Source: Nitrospina sp.
GTDB lineage: Bacteria; Nitrospinota; Nitrospinia; Nitrospinales; VA-1
Reading direction: 5' to 3'
Assembly (NCBI GenBank): GCA_018673915.1
Contig: JABHBK010000054.1
Location: 88,527-152,526 of the forward strand
DNA: 64,000 bases
Shown here: positions 1-9,325 of the stretch, one piece after another
Numbering within the stretch: the first letter of the stretch is position 1
Layout of the letters: the number at the start of each line of letters is the position of its first letter
Program-made: the position numbers and the translations under genes
Notes under the pieces: model-generated
Databases searched by the model: none
Told to the model about the DNA's origin: nothing
Seen by the model: only the letters and a program-made list of their open reading frames with translations

Positions 1-1154
1 TAGTGAGTGACAGTAATAAGTTTTGTGGTTTCTTCACGAGCCCAAAGGTCGGCATCCAGAACATCTTGTATTTCCTGCAGAGGAACCGGACGATGATTGT
101 GCATAACCATGCGAATGATCTCTGAGATATCTTTATAGGGAATCAGTTCATCGAGGAACGCCTGCACCGCAATTTCATTGGCGGCATTGAGTACCGCTGG
201 AAGGGTCTGGCCCATATCCATGGCATCCATAGCCAATTGCAGACAGGGAAATCTTTCAACATCGGGTGCCTCAAAAGTCAAGTTACCCATCGTGGCCAGG
301 TCTAAAGAAGGCAGTTCACTTTCAAACCGGTCCGGATAAGTCAGCGCGTAAGCGATAGGAACCCGCATATCAGGAATTCCCAACTGCGCCATGATGGAGG
401 TATCGACAAACTCGATCATCGAATGAATAATACTCTGCGCATGCACGATGACTTCGACCTTGGTATCCACCCCGAATAACCATTTGGCTTCTATATATTC
501 AAGGCCTTTATTCATCATGGTGGAAGAGTCGATGGTGATTTTGGCTCCCATATCCCAGTTGGGGTGATTGAGCGCGTCTTTCACGGTCACGTTCTCCATC
601 TGTTTGAGCGTGAAGGTTCTGAAAGGTCCGCCAGACGCGGTCAAAATAATTTTCTTAATGCGCTCAGGCTTTTCTCCATTTAATGCTTGGAAAATTGCGC
701 TGTGTTCACTATCGATAGGAATGATTTGGACATTATTGCGTGCTGCTTCTTTTAGAACCAGTTCCCCCGCTATGACGAGCGTTTCTTTATTAGCAAGCGC
801 CAGGTTTTTACCGGCTCTTATTGCACCCAGGGCTGGGAGCAATCCGGCACTACCCACCACACCAGAAACAACTAGATCGGCTTCTGGCATTGTCGCGGCA
901 GAAACCCCTCCTTCTGGACCCGAAACGATTTCCACATCCAAATCGCCAACCAGTTCTTTCAATGCATCCAATTTAGTGGCGTCAAACAAGGCTGCTAATG
1001 CGGGCTTAAATTTTCGAATCTGCTGGGCAAACAGCTCCACGTTACTTCCCGCAGACAAGGCACAAACTTGAAAGTTTTCGGGATAACGCTCTACAACATC
1101 CAGCGTGTTGACACCGATTGAACCTGTAGAACCCAGAAGGGATATTTTTTTCAT
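1..1154 (-). CDS. dxr: 1-deoxy-D-xylulose 5-phosphate reductoisomerase, partial at window edge
   Basis: Converts DXP to 2-C-methyl-D-erythritol 4-phosphate with NADPH, the committed step of the MEP isoprenoid pathway, in the cytosol. The visible 384 codons start at ATG (1152-1154) with the N-terminal NADPH-binding motif GSTGSIG. They continue through the conserved LANKETLV, the substrate/metal region IPIDSEHSAIFQ and ASGGPF, and HPNWDMGAKITIDSS. The frame is still open at base 3, so only the last residues are missing (E. coli Dxr is about 398 aa). It is the last visible member of the rpsB-tsf-pyrH-frr-uppS-cdsA-dxr string, 149 nt after cdsA, a conserved order in many Gram-negatives. Identification is secure; the C-terminus lies outside the window. 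Confidence 0.95.
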   Translation of the reverse strand, partial: MKKISLLGSTGSIGVNTLDVVERYPENFQVCALSAGSNVELFAQQIRKFKPALAALFDATKLDALKELVGDLDVEIVSGPEGGVSAATMPEADLVVSGVVGSAGLLPALGAIRAGKNLALANKETLVIAGELVLKEAARNNVQIIPIDSEHSAIFQALNGEKPERIKKIILTASGGPFRTFTLKQMENVTVKDALNHPNWDMGAKITIDSSTMMNKGLEYIEAKWLFGVDTKVEVIVHAQSIIHSMIEFVDTSIMAQLGIPDMRVPIAYALTYPDRFESELPSLDLATMGNLTFEAPDVERFPCLQLAMDAMDMGQTLPAVLNAANEIAVQAFLDELIPYKDISEIIRMVMHNHRPVPLQEIQDVLDADLWAREETTKLITVTH

Positions 1155-1303
1155 GAATTGCCCTGACAAGTAAATGAGGATTTAAGAGAGGATGCGAATC
1201 GCTAAAACACTAATGTGATATTTCATCACTCGCCCTTACCTTGCATGAAGGCTAATGAAGGAATGCCACACCGGGTGATAACGAATTTATAGGGGCTCTC
1301 TTA

Positions 1304-2098
1304 TTATGTCCCCAGGAACAATTGGTAATAACAATAGAAAACCGGACCAGCGAACAACAAGCTGTCAATTCGATCTAAAAAACCGCCATGGCCCGGAATT
1401 AATGAGCCAGAATCTTTCACCTGACAATTTCTTTTGATCAGAGATTCCGAAAAATCTCCAAACTGACCGATGATACCGCATATAAAGGCCACAATCAAAC
1501 AATGCGTTAGCGAAAACTCATCAAAAAACCAAAGATTGGCGAGACCTGCCGCAAATAAAGTGCCCAATACATTGGAGATAGCCCCTTCCACTGTCTTATT
1601 AGGGCTTACCACAGGAAGGATCTTATGTTTACCAAGACTCCGGCCTCCATAATAGGCCGCCGCATCTCCGCACCAGATAAGAAGCAGGATGAATATAATC
1701 ATTTGGCTTCCACCTTCCAGATTATGGATTAGCAGGAAGTACCCGCCGAGTCCTGCGATGTAAAAAATTCCCAGGGTGGTATAGGCAATAGAATCTAAAG
1801 CCACTTTCACATTTTTTTCTCGGAAGTACCAGGTAGTAAACAAAACCACAGGAAACACAGTGACAAAAATTAGTAGCCATTTTGTACCGAGAAAGAAACC
1901 CAATAGAAGCAGAAAACTCAACACCCCTCCCTCAACAGAAAATCCCTCCACGCCCATATTAGAAATCATGGAAAAATATTCATGGCTGGCAACCAACACG
2001 ATTGCCGCAACAAAACAAAAGAACAAGAGAGGGGAACCATACAACACCACACCCAACACCAGAGGAATTGCAATGGCTCCACTGATGACACGTTTCAA
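1304..2098 (-). CDS. cdsA: phosphatidate cytidylyltransferase
   Basis: Makes CDP-diacylglycerol from phosphatidate and CTP, the branch point for bacterial phospholipids; integral inner-membrane enzyme. The 264-residue protein is almost wholly hydrophobic, with about seven or eight predicted membrane segments. It carries the family signature near the C-terminus: SLIKRNCQVKDSGSLIPGHGG followed by FLDRID, including the metal-binding K-D and H-G-G-x-x-D-R. Length matches the family (about 260-285 aa). It lies 87 nt downstream of uppS in the same direction, so undecaprenyl-PP synthesis and phospholipid synthesis are presumably co-transcribed with the translation genes upstream. Confidence 0.95.
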   Translation of the reverse strand: MKRVISGAIAIPLVLGVVLYGSPLLFFCFVAAIVLVASHEYFSMISNMGVEGFSVEGGVLSFLLLLGFFLGTKWLLIFVTVFPVVLFTTWYFREKNVKVALDSIAYTTLGIFYIAGLGGYFLLIHNLEGGSQMIIFILLLIWCGDAAAYYGGRSLGKHKILPVVSPNKTVEGAISNVLGTLFAAGLANLWFFDEFSLTHCLIVAFICGIIGQFGDFSESLIKRNCQVKDSGSLIPGHGGFLDRIDSLLFAGPVFYCYYQLFLGT

Positions 2099-2185
2099 GA
2101 TTTGGCTCCCGTCAGATGCTGATGAACCCAGGTGGGAATATGAGGAATCAAGGGTATGGTCTTCAAAGTAGGGATGATCAATGGG

Positions 2186-2941
2186 TCAGGCTTTTACAAT
2201 TTGCTCTTGTGTCATTCCGAAGCGTCGCTCTCTGCCCTGAAAATCAATGATCGCGTTTAGGAAATCGTCGTCCGAAAAATCCGGCCACAATACTTTGCTG
2301 TAAAACAACTCGGTATAAGCACTCTGGTATAAAAGAAAATTGCTAATCCTTCTTTCTCCACTTGTCCTGATAATCAAGTCTGGGTCAGGAAGAGATTGCG
2401 TGGAAAGAAAAGATTCAAACAGGCATGAGTCAATTTCTTCTGGGTTTAGCTGTCCAGAATGCACCTGCTGGGCAATTGCTTTTACCGCATCTATGATTTC
2501 TTGCCTGCCGCCATAACTCAGTGCCAGAGTAAGAGTCATGCCAGTATTATCGGAGGTGTCTTCTATAGAATTGCGGATCAGTTTTTGAATTTCTCCAGGC
2601 AGATCCTCAATATGCCCAATAGTATTGAAGCGGATATTTTCTTCTTTCATTCGCTTCAGTTCCTTCTTCAAATAAAAACTCAGAATTTTCATGAGTGTGC
2701 TGATTTCTGCTGAGGGTCGGTTCCAGTTCTCATCTGAAAACGAATACAGAGTCAAAGCTTCCAATTTGAGTTTTCGGCTCAGAGTGACAATTCGGTCCAC
2801 CACTTTGACGCCTGCCCAATGGCCTTCAACCCGAGGGAGGGAATGATTTTTTGCCCAACGTCCATTGCCATCCATAATAATGGCGACATGTCGAGGCAAT
2901 CGACTGGGGTCTATTTTTTCCTGCAACTCTGTATTGACCAA
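2186..2941 (-). CDS. uppS: isoprenyl transferase (undecaprenyl diphosphate synthase)
   Basis: Cis-prenyltransferase that condenses isopentenyl-PP onto farnesyl-PP to give the C55 carrier lipid for peptidoglycan and LPS. The 251-residue protein has the catalytic-Asp motif IIMDGNGRWA near residues 21-30, the helix motif TLYSFSDENWNRP, and the C-terminal signature DPDLIIRTSGERRISNFL with the IPP-binding arginines. A member of the family with normal length. It stands between frr and cdsA, its usual place. The name follows cluster position and family; other cis-prenyl chain lengths cannot be excluded from sequence alone. Confidence 0.95.
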   Translation of the reverse strand: MVNTELQEKIDPSRLPRHVAIIMDGNGRWAKNHSLPRVEGHWAGVKVVDRIVTLSRKLKLEALTLYSFSDENWNRPSAEISTLMKILSFYLKKELKRMKEENIRFNTIGHIEDLPGEIQKLIRNSIEDTSDNTGMTLTLALSYGGRQEIIDAVKAIAQQVHSGQLNPEEIDSCLFESFLSTQSLPDPDLIIRTSGERRISNFLLYQSAYTELFYSKVLWPDFSDDDFLNAIIDFQGRERRFGMTQEQIVKA

Positions 2942-3046
2942 GGAGGCGGCTCCTAATTAATCGGCCAAACCCGGCGGTAAGAAGAAAAGAGGCTCTAAGA
3001 AAAACTAACTAACCACATATTACTAAAGATATTACAAAAATTCGCT

Positions 3047-3604
3047 TTAAACATCCATGACATCTTTTTCTTTGGCGTGGGATATTTTATCAACATCGGC
3101 AACGAACTTGTCGGTGATTTTCTGAATATCATCAACGCCTTTATGACTTTCGTCCTCAGAAATCTCATGATTTTTTTCTAACTTCTTCAGCTTATCGTTA
3201 ACATGCTTGCGCACATTCCGGATCGCAACCTTACATTCTTCAGCATACTTTTTCACCAGCTTGACCAATTGCTGACGGCGCTCATTGGTCAGCGGAGGAA
3301 TAGTGAGTCGAACTGACTTTCCATCATTGTTAGGGGTCAGACCAAGATCTGAAGTCTGAATGGCTTTCTCAATATCCTTCAAAATTGAAGCTTCCCAAGG
3401 TGTAATGGTCAGGGTTTGACTATCGAGAGTGCCTAAAGTCGCCACCTGTTTTAAAGGCGTTGGGTTGCCATAATAATCGACCTTGAGGTCATCCAAAAGG
3501 GCTACAGAAGCTTGACCTGTCCGTAGCTTGCCCAATTCATGATGCAGGTGGTCAATAGAAACTCCCATTTTCTTTTCTACTTCCTGAATTAATTCAGCAA
3601 TCAT
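3047..3604 (-). CDS. frr: ribosome recycling factor
   Basis: Splits post-termination 70S ribosomes together with EF-G. The 185-residue length is the family standard. Diagnostic stretches are the N-terminal helix with LRTGQASVALLDDLKVDYYG, then GNPTPLKQVATL, the LTPNNDGKSVRLTIPPLTNERR segment (in part), and the basic helix KLVKKYAEECKVAIRNVRK. It starts 2 nt after pyrH stops, so the two are very likely translationally coupled. No unusual residues seen. Confidence 0.97.
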   Translation of the reverse strand: MIAELIQEVEKKMGVSIDHLHHELGKLRTGQASVALLDDLKVDYYGNPTPLKQVATLGTLDSQTLTITPWEASILKDIEKAIQTSDLGLTPNNDGKSVRLTIPPLTNERRQQLVKLVKKYAEECKVAIRNVRKHVNDKLKKLEKNHEISEDESHKGVDDIQKITDKFVADVDKISHAKEKDVMDV

Positions 3605-3606
3605 TA

Positions 3607-4326
3607 TCAGACTCCCACTTTGGTGCCGAGTTTTTCACCCAGCAGAACCCGTTTAATACTATGTTTATCGCGAAAGTTAAAAATGACCAAAGGTAGTTTG
3701 TTGTCCATGCAAAGAGATATTGAGGTCGAATCCATAACCTTTAATCCTTTATTTAGCACATCCAGATAAGTTAGCTCCTGGAATTTTGTTGCCGACTCAT
3801 TGGTCTTGGGGTCAGCAGTATAAACTCCATCGACCTTAGTGGCTTTGAAAATCACTTGTGCTCCAATTTCCATGGCTCTTAGAGATGCCGCAGTATCGGT
3901 GGTGAAATAAGGGTTGCCGGTCCCGCCTGCGAAAATAACAACACGTCCTTTTTCAAGATGTCGAATCGCGCGGCGGCGCACATAAGCTTCTGATACTGCC
4001 TGAATTTCGATTGCCGATTGCACCCGGGTGGGAATTCCAACGCTTTCCAATGAATGCTGTAACGCCAAGCCATTTATCACTGTAGCGAGCATTCCCATAT
4101 AGTCACCGGTGGTGCGTTCGATTCCTATGGAGCTCAAGGATGCGCCTCTTAAGATATTACCACCTCCAATGACAATGGCAATTTCCACGCCTAAATTCCT
4201 GGCTTCAAGAACTTCCTCTGAAATATTTGTGAGAGCACCCTGATCCAGACCAAAGGCTCCTTCTCCAGCGGCCAAACTTTCTCCACCAAGTTTCAACAAC
4301 ACCCTTTTATAAATCGGCTTGTCCAT
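3607..4326 (-). CDS. pyrH: UMP kinase
   Basis: Hexameric amino-acid-kinase-fold enzyme that phosphorylates UMP to UDP with ATP, in pyrimidine nucleotide synthesis. Signature segments: [17 protein letters not shown] N-terminus (residues 8-17), [13 protein letters not shown] around residues 50-62, the [17 protein letters not shown] motif near residue 135, and [14 protein letters not shown]. Length 239 is typical. Its ATG overlaps the last base of the tsf stop codon (position 4326), giving tight coupling to EF-Ts. Confidence 0.96.
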   Translation of the reverse strand: MDKPIYKRVLLKLGGESLAAGEGAFGLDQGALTNISEEVLEARNLGVEIAIVIGGGNILRGASLSSIGIERTTGDYMGMLATVINGLALQHSLESVGIPTRVQSAIEIQAVSEAYVRRRAIRHLEKGRVVIFAGGTGNPYFTTDTAASLRAMEIGAQVIFKATKVDGVYTADPKTNESATKFQELTYLDVLNKGLKVMDSTSISLCMDNKLPLVIFNFRDKHSIKRVLLGEKLGTKVGV

Positions 4327-4913
4327 TAAATTTCGAATCTTGTAAATTGGCCAATATTGATATTTTCACCCAGCAAGGCAATTTTTTGTTTGATCAAATC
4401 ACCAATGGAAATAGTATTGTCCTTGATGAAGGATTGCTCAAGTACGCAGTTTTCTTCATAGAACTTTTCCATTTTTCCCGTTACGATCTTCTCAATAATG
4501 TTTTCAGGTTTTCCAGATTCCTTGGCTTGATGGGCAAATATTTCCCGCTCTTTTCCCAAGATATCTTCGGTCACTTCTTCGCGTGTGGCAAAACGGGGCT
4601 TGGCGGCAGCAATATGCATGGCAATATCCTGGACCAGTTCTTGAAAGTCAGGGGTATTAGCCACAAAATCCGTTTCGCAATTGAGCTGCACCATCACGCC
4701 AATCTTATTACCCTGGTGAATGTAGGTGCCAATTCTTCCTTCTGCAGTATCGCGGCCCGCCTTTTTATCTGCCTTGGCCAATCCCTTTTTTCTGAGAAAT
4801 GTGATGGCCTCTTCCACATCCCCTTTGGTTTCCTTCAAGGCAGATTTGCATTCCATTATTCCAGCTCCCGACTGGGAGCGTAACTCCTTAACCATCACAG
4901 CAGTTATCTCCAT
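4326..4913 (-). CDS. tsf: elongation factor Ts, short form
   Basis: Nucleotide exchange factor for EF-Tu. The N-terminal UBA-like domain ([19 protein letters not shown], residues 9-27) and the exchange motif [15 protein letters not shown] are intact. At 195 aa it lacks the second half of the dimerisation domain found in the 283-aa E. coli protein and instead resembles the compact form of Thermus type (about 196 aa). It follows rpsB by 171 nt of non-coding sequence, in which no clear terminator is seen on the minus strand, and overlaps pyrH. Confidence 0.96.
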   Translation of the reverse strand: MEITAVMVKELRSQSGAGIMECKSALKETKGDVEEAITFLRKKGLAKADKKAGRDTAEGRIGTYIHQGNKIGVMVQLNCETDFVANTPDFQELVQDIAMHIAAAKPRFATREEVTEDILGKEREIFAHQAKESGKPENIIEKIVTGKMEKFYEENCVLEQSFIKDNTISIGDLIKQKIALLGENINIGQFTRFEI

Positions 4914-5084
4914 TCTTTTTCCCTAATCTAAAAATTGTTAATTAAAATTAATTTCATTGCCATTGGCCCTTCCGACTCCAGATCCGGCCCTCTACATTAG
5001 GATTACTTTGCTCGCCGCCTGGAGGGATGGCCTTTTTAACCCATTAGGTACCCGGTGTTGCGAGGGTGTTCAGGGGTCAAGGTG

Positions 5085-5888
5085 TTAGCTTTTCCCGTCG
5101 TTACTGGCAACCGGAACTGGTTCCGGCGTAACTTCAGAAGTGGGTTTCGCGACCTCTTTTGCTTTAGCTGCTTTTTCCTGACTTTCCTTTTCCTTGCTAG
5201 CCTTACTCATTTCCTGTCCTTCCAGGCAGACATTTGCGAGCCTGCTGGCAAATAGCTTGATAGAACGCATCGCATCATCATTTGCAGGAATGGGGAAATC
5301 TACATCATCAGGATTGGAGTTAGTGTCGACCATGGCTATGATTTTTATTCCCAGCTTTTTACCCTCTGCCTGCGCAATTTTTTCTTTGCGGGTATCGACG
5401 ATGAAAATGGCATCCGGCAAATCCTTCATGTTTTTGATGCCTTTGAAAAACTTATTCAGCTTGTCGATTTCCCTTCTCATTCTCAAAGCTTCTTTTTTAT
5501 GTAAGACATCAAACTGGTTTTCTTCATCCATTTTTTCCAGTTCATGCAACCGAGCAATGCTCTTACGAATGGTGGCAAAATTTGTCAACGTTCCACCTAA
5601 CCATCTTTGGTTGATGTAATACATTCCGCAACGAGTGGCTTCTTCTGCAATCAATTCTTGTGCCTGTTTTTTAGTCGCCACAAAAAGGATTTTTTTGCCT
5701 GCTCGAGCAATCTCTCGAACATATTTTTCAGCTTCCTGAAAACGAGCCAGGGTTTTTTGCAGGTCAATAATATATATTCCGCTCCGAGCCCCATAAATAT
5801 AGGGTTTCATTTTGGGGTTCCAGCGATTGGTCTGGTGACCAAAATGAACTCCGGCCTCCAGTAGTTGTTTCATGGTAATTTCTGACAT
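5085..5888 (-). CDS. rpsB: 30S ribosomal protein S2
   Basis: Small-subunit protein needed for S1 binding. The 267-residue protein begins [19 protein letters not shown] and contains [18 protein letters not shown] and the [12 protein letters not shown] and [23 protein letters not shown] segments of the family. The last 40 residues form a Lys/Glu/Ala-rich, then Pro/Val tail beyond the usual end of the fold, a lineage-type extension. ATG is preceded by a good Shine-Dalgarno (aaggag in the reverse complement of 5889-5895). First gene of the seven-gene minus-strand cluster. Confidence 0.97.
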   Translation of the reverse strand: MSEITMKQLLEAGVHFGHQTNRWNPKMKPYIYGARSGIYIIDLQKTLARFQEAEKYVREIARAGKKILFVATKKQAQELIAEEATRCGMYYINQRWLGGTLTNFATIRKSIARLHELEKMDEENQFDVLHKKEALRMRREIDKLNKFFKGIKNMKDLPDAIFIVDTRKEKIAQAEGKKLGIKIIAMVDTNSNPDDVDFPIPANDDAMRSIKLFASRLANVCLEGQEMSKASKEKESQEKAAKAKEVAKPTSEVTPEPVPVASNDGKS

Positions 5889-6002
5889 TTAAACTCCTTA
5901 ATAGTTAATGGGTTGTACCTTCGCCTCCATCGTCTCGTGCCAAGAACCCGCAGGCCACCCTTGGCTTGATCCGGAAACGTGCGTGATGAATTTTTAGGGA
6001 AG

Positions 6003-6021
6003 TTCCCGAAAGGGAAACTAA
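6003..6021. promoter_or_regulatory. Hairpin in the leader between pfkA and rpsB
   Basis: On the plus strand AGTTCCC, loop GAAA, GGGAAACT forms a stable stem with one bulged A. Read on the minus strand it lies about 115-130 nt upstream of the rpsB ATG, in the 223-nt gap. It could be part of the rpsB leader or a transcription stop. It is not followed by a U-run on the minus strand beyond a few T, so I do not call it a terminator. No match to a named S2 leader family was recognised. Confidence 0.35.
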
Positions 6022-6111
6022 ATTGTCGCTCAGACTAACATATTCAAGGGGATGTGACAACACAGAACCCAATAAAATAGGGCGTTAATAGCCGTTTTCG
6101 GTATTTTCTCC

Positions 6112-7203
6112 TTACCGCCCCAGACAAATGCCTATCGATTCGGCAGTACGGATTAATTGTGAGTTTTCAGGCACCTTTCGGACAATCCCGGCCAGGGATT
6201 CCAGCTCAACCAGAACAATTTCCTGGCCTTTCAATGCCACCATGGTACCAAATTTACCCTCTACTGCGGCCTCCACCGCATGGGTTCCCAATCGGGTACC
6301 AAGAACCCGGTCGAACGATAGAGGTGTGCCGCCTCGCTGAATATGTCCCAAAACAGTGCAACGGACTTCCAGATCAATTCGGTCGCTCAATTGTTTGGCA
6401 ATAAAATTGCCCACTCCGCCCAATTGGGCTACTCCCTGTAAACGGGTGGATGCCGCTTCACTGGTAATGGCTTGCTTTCCAATCTCTTTGGCTCCTTCTG
6501 CCACCACGATCACGCTGAAGGGACTTCCACCCTCTTTTCTCAGTTGAATTTTTTCCAGGACTTTTTCCAGGTCATAGGGGATTTCCGGAATCAGGGTGAC
6601 ATGGGCAGCCCCGGAAATTCCTGCTTCCAGCGCAATCCAGCCAGCCTCCCGGCCCATAACTTCAAGAATCATAACCCGGTCGTGGCTCTCTCCGGTGGTA
6701 TGCAATCGGTCCAGTGCATCGCAGGCCACCTGCACGGCAGTCTGATAACCGAAGGTATAATCCGTACCCACCAAATCGTTATCAATGGTCTTGGGAATGC
6801 CGATCACCGGCATACCCATTTCAAAGAACTTGTAACCGATTTGCAGGGTTCCATCTCCGCCCACCACAAAAAGACAGTCTAGATTGAGACGATTAAAGTT
6901 TTCGATAGATTTTTGGGAATAATCCTGGGTCGTCAAATTGCCATCTTTATCAAACTGACGGTACTCGAAAGGGTTTCCTTTATTGGAAGTTCCGAGAATG
7001 GTACCCCCTAATGGCAGAATTTTGGTGTCGGCGACAGTGAGTTTTCGGTGTCGGTCAAAGATCAGCCCTTCGAACCCATTCTTAATACCAATGACTTCGG
7101 CCTCATGAGTGATAATGGCTGATCGGGTGACCGCTCGGATCACCGCATTGAGGCCGGAGCAATCTCCCCCTCCAGTCAGAATCCCAACACGTTTAAGACT
7201 CAT
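6112..7203 (-). CDS. pfkA: 6-phosphofructokinase (ATP- or PPi-dependent)
   Basis: Phosphorylates fructose 6-phosphate in glycolysis. The 363-residue protein has the phosphate-donor loop TGGGDCSGLNAVIR at residues 10-23, GGDGTLQIG near residue 94, the catalytic PKTIDNDL (about residue 116), MGREAGWIAL and the effector/substrate segment LGHIQRGGTPLSFDR. In the donor-discriminating positions it has Gly (GGDG, the ATP type) and Lys (PKTIDND, the PPi-associated residue), a mixed G/K pair, so the donor is not certain. Its ATG lies 11 nt inside the end of rimO, implying coupled translation. Fits the long group of bacterial PFKs. Confidence 0.92.
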   Translation of the reverse strand: MSLKRVGILTGGGDCSGLNAVIRAVTRSAIITHEAEVIGIKNGFEGLIFDRHRKLTVADTKILPLGGTILGTSNKGNPFEYRQFDKDGNLTTQDYSQKSIENFNRLNLDCLFVVGGDGTLQIGYKFFEMGMPVIGIPKTIDNDLVGTDYTFGYQTAVQVACDALDRLHTTGESHDRVMILEVMGREAGWIALEAGISGAAHVTLIPEIPYDLEKVLEKIQLRKEGGSPFSVIVVAEGAKEIGKQAITSEAASTRLQGVAQLGGVGNFIAKQLSDRIDLEVRCTVLGHIQRGGTPLSFDRVLGTRLGTHAVEAAVEGKFGTMVALKGQEIVLVELESLAGIVRKVPENSQLIRTAESIGICLGR

Positions 7204-8539
7204 GGGAAACAGGCATCTGTACGGGCTCTGCGATCAGGTCATAATCCGCAACTTGCTTAATTTCTGCGGAGATGATCTGCCCTGGCTCGGCTTCGCATTT
7301 TTCAAGGAGGACTTGACCATCAATATCTGGAGCCTGGGAGGTGAGTCTTCCCGTCATCAAATAGTTTTCCTGCGGGTCAAAACCTTCCACCAAAACCGGT
7401 TCCACTTTGCCCAGGCGTTCCCGGTTTTTCCGAAGAGCAATATCTTTTTGAAACTCCATCAGTATATTTTTTCTTTCTTCTTTCACTTCCTGAGGGATCC
7501 GACCGGGGTAATCATATGCAGTCGTACCCTCTTCATCTGAATAAGTAAAAATTCCAACATGATCAAATTCCATTTCACAAAGAAACCGTACCATGTGTTG
7601 AAAATGAACTTCGGTCTCTCCCGGAAATCCGGTTATAAATGTGGTTCTTAACGCAACATCCGGAATTTTCAGCCGTACCTCATCGAGCATTTTCCTAACC
7701 CCGCCTTCGGTCTCCTGCCGTTTCATACTCTTGAGCATTTCATCATGCGTATGTTGCAAGGGCACATCAATGTAGCGACAGACTTTAGGCTCTGACGCAA
7801 TACACTCAATCATCTCCGAATTCAAAAAGGTTGGGTAACAATATAAAAGGCGTATCCACTCCAATCCTTCGACTTTAACCATCTCTCTAAGTATGCGAAC
7901 CAGTCCGTCTTTCATTCCCAGGTCAAAGCCATACATGGTGGTGTCTTGCGAGATCAGGTTGAACTCTTTGACCCCCTTGCGAGCTAAATGCTCAGCTTCA
8001 GCCAGAATTGATTCTGGCGAGCGACTGCGCATCGGCCCACGCATTTTCGGAATGATGCAAAATGCGCAACGGTTGGAGCAACCTTCAGAAATTTTTAGAT
8101 ATGCCGTGTAAAATGCCGTAGTCAACAACCGGTCTGTGTAAGACTCATAATATTCGGCAGGGGTAGCGACATGGTTTTTTGATAACGGATCGGCATCCGC
8201 AATTATGTTTTTCAGTTGAGGATACTGACCGACTCCCAGCATGTGGTCGATTTCCGGAATTTCATCCAGAAGTTCCTGACTATATCGTTCGGCCAGACAA
8301 CCCGTGACGATCAACTGCTGGCATTTTCCTTCGGTCTTGTGCTGTGCCATTTCCAGAATTGTGTCGATGGATTCTTTTTTGGCAGACTCAATAAATCCAC
8401 AGGTGTTGACAATGATCACCTCTGCATCTTCTTCATTCGGGGTGAGGCTAAACCCCGATGAAACCAGATCGCCCAAGACCCTTTCCGAGTCCACAGTATT
8501 TTTAGGGCAGCCCAAACTCACCATGCCAATTTTTTTCAT
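7193..8539 (-). CDS. rimO: ribosomal protein S12 methylthiotransferase
   Basis: Radical-SAM enzyme that adds a methylthio group to Asp of ribosomal protein S12 (beta-methylthio-Asp88 in E. coli). The 448-aa protein shows all three modules. The N-terminal UPF0004 domain has three cluster cysteines (SLGCPKN, VNTCGF, VTGCLAE). The radical-SAM core has CSNRCAFCIIP near residues 152-162, and a C-terminal TRAM domain ends at about residue 440. The start MKKIGMVSLGCPKNTVDSE is typical of RimO rather than MiaB. Upstream is the mlaC-like gene (43-nt gap); downstream it overlaps pfkA. Confidence 0.95.
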   Translation of the reverse strand: MKKIGMVSLGCPKNTVDSERVLGDLVSSGFSLTPNEEDAEVIIVNTCGFIESAKKESIDTILEMAQHKTEGKCQQLIVTGCLAERYSQELLDEIPEIDHMLGVGQYPQLKNIIADADPLSKNHVATPAEYYESYTDRLLTTAFYTAYLKISEGCSNRCAFCIIPKMRGPMRSRSPESILAEAEHLARKGVKEFNLISQDTTMYGFDLGMKDGLVRILREMVKVEGLEWIRLLYCYPTFLNSEMIECIASEPKVCRYIDVPLQHTHDEMLKSMKRQETEGGVRKMLDEVRLKIPDVALRTTFITGFPGETEVHFQHMVRFLCEMEFDHVGIFTYSDEEGTTAYDYPGRIPQEVKEERKNILMEFQKDIALRKNRERLGKVEPVLVEGFDPQENYLMTGRLTSQAPDIDGQVLLEKCEAEPGQIISAEIKQVADYDLIAEPVQMPVSHES

Positions 8540-8582
8540 TCCATTTTCCGTAATTTTTAAATTATTAAAGGCTTAATTAAAT

Positions 8583-9161
8583 TCAGCTTTTTTTAGCTGT
8601 TAGCTTCTTTTCCATGGTGAGGAGCAGCGCGTCAAAACCTTTTTTTGCTATGGTTTTATAAAACTTATTGCGAAGATTATTTCTCATGCTGGCCCCATCC
8701 AGAACAACATCCACCACCTGCCATTTATCCCCAGTCTTAATCAGGTGGAAATCGATACCCACTTCCCCTTCTTTTTCATGGATCACCGTCAAGGGAACCA
8801 CAACCTTTTGTTTCTTCTCTTTGGTTTCTCCATATACCAGATCCAGTTCTGCAAAAAATTTAGCGGAACTGGGAAAGGCTACATGAACGAACAAACCCCC
8901 AAGCAGGGCCTGAAATTTTTCCCGTTCAGGGTCACTGCGTTTTGCCCAATGCTTCCCTAAAGTTTTTTTGCTGATCTCGGCAACATTCAATAGATTCAGG
9001 GCCAATTGCGAATGTTTCTCTTTCTCTCCCGATTCTATTTGACGAATTTCCCCCAAAAGCAGTTCTACTGAAGCCTGAGGATTCTTGTTTTCAGCCCAAA
9101 GCAGGCCGGGAATGATTAACGCAACTATGAGAACAGAGCTTAAGATTTTATTCATTTTCAT
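8583..9161 (-). CDS. mlaC: MlaC/Ttg2D-like phospholipid-binding periplasmic protein
   Basis: A 192-residue exported protein with a cleavable signal peptide (hydrophobic residues 6-21, ending LLWA-E). The mature part matches the MlaC (toluene-tolerance Ttg2) family: LLNVAEISKKTLGKHWAKRS-type helix, FQALLGGLF, and the late strand region GDKWQVVDVVLDGASMRNNLRNKF. Members carry phospholipids across the periplasm for the Mla/Ttg2 ABC transporter, which maintains outer-membrane asymmetry. No mlaD/E/F partner lies next to it here, so it may be an orphan or the rest may lie elsewhere. Function by family similarity. Confidence 0.8.
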   Translation of the reverse strand: MKMNKILSSVLIVALIIPGLLWAENKNPQASVELLLGEIRQIESGEKEKHSQLALNLLNVAEISKKTLGKHWAKRSDPEREKFQALLGGLFVHVAFPSSAKFFAELDLVYGETKEKKQKVVVPLTVIHEKEGEVGIDFHLIKTGDKWQVVDVVLDGASMRNNLRNKFYKTIAKKGFDALLLTMEKKLTAKKS

Positions 9162-9325
9162 CTATTATGATACATTCTGGTATTGAGAAAAAGCCGGGCA
9201 TGCCGAAGCAACAGACTATTTATGGAGATCTTTTAATTATAACGCAAACCCGCATTTAATTTAAAAATATTGCTATCCCATTGTTCAACCTATCCGCGAG
9301 CAAAGATTTATTGAGAAAAACTAAA

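Noticed and set aside
568..1071. Long plus-strand frame over dxr
   Set aside because: Antisense shadow of dxr, with Ser/Ala/Pro-rich composition and no ribosome-binding site.
4347..4883. 178-codon plus-strand frame over tsf
   Set aside because: Mirror of the conserved tsf gene; its sequence has no family match and no ribosome-binding site.
6472..6882. 136-codon plus-strand frame over pfkA
   Set aside because: Antisense to conserved PfkA motifs; no start signal.
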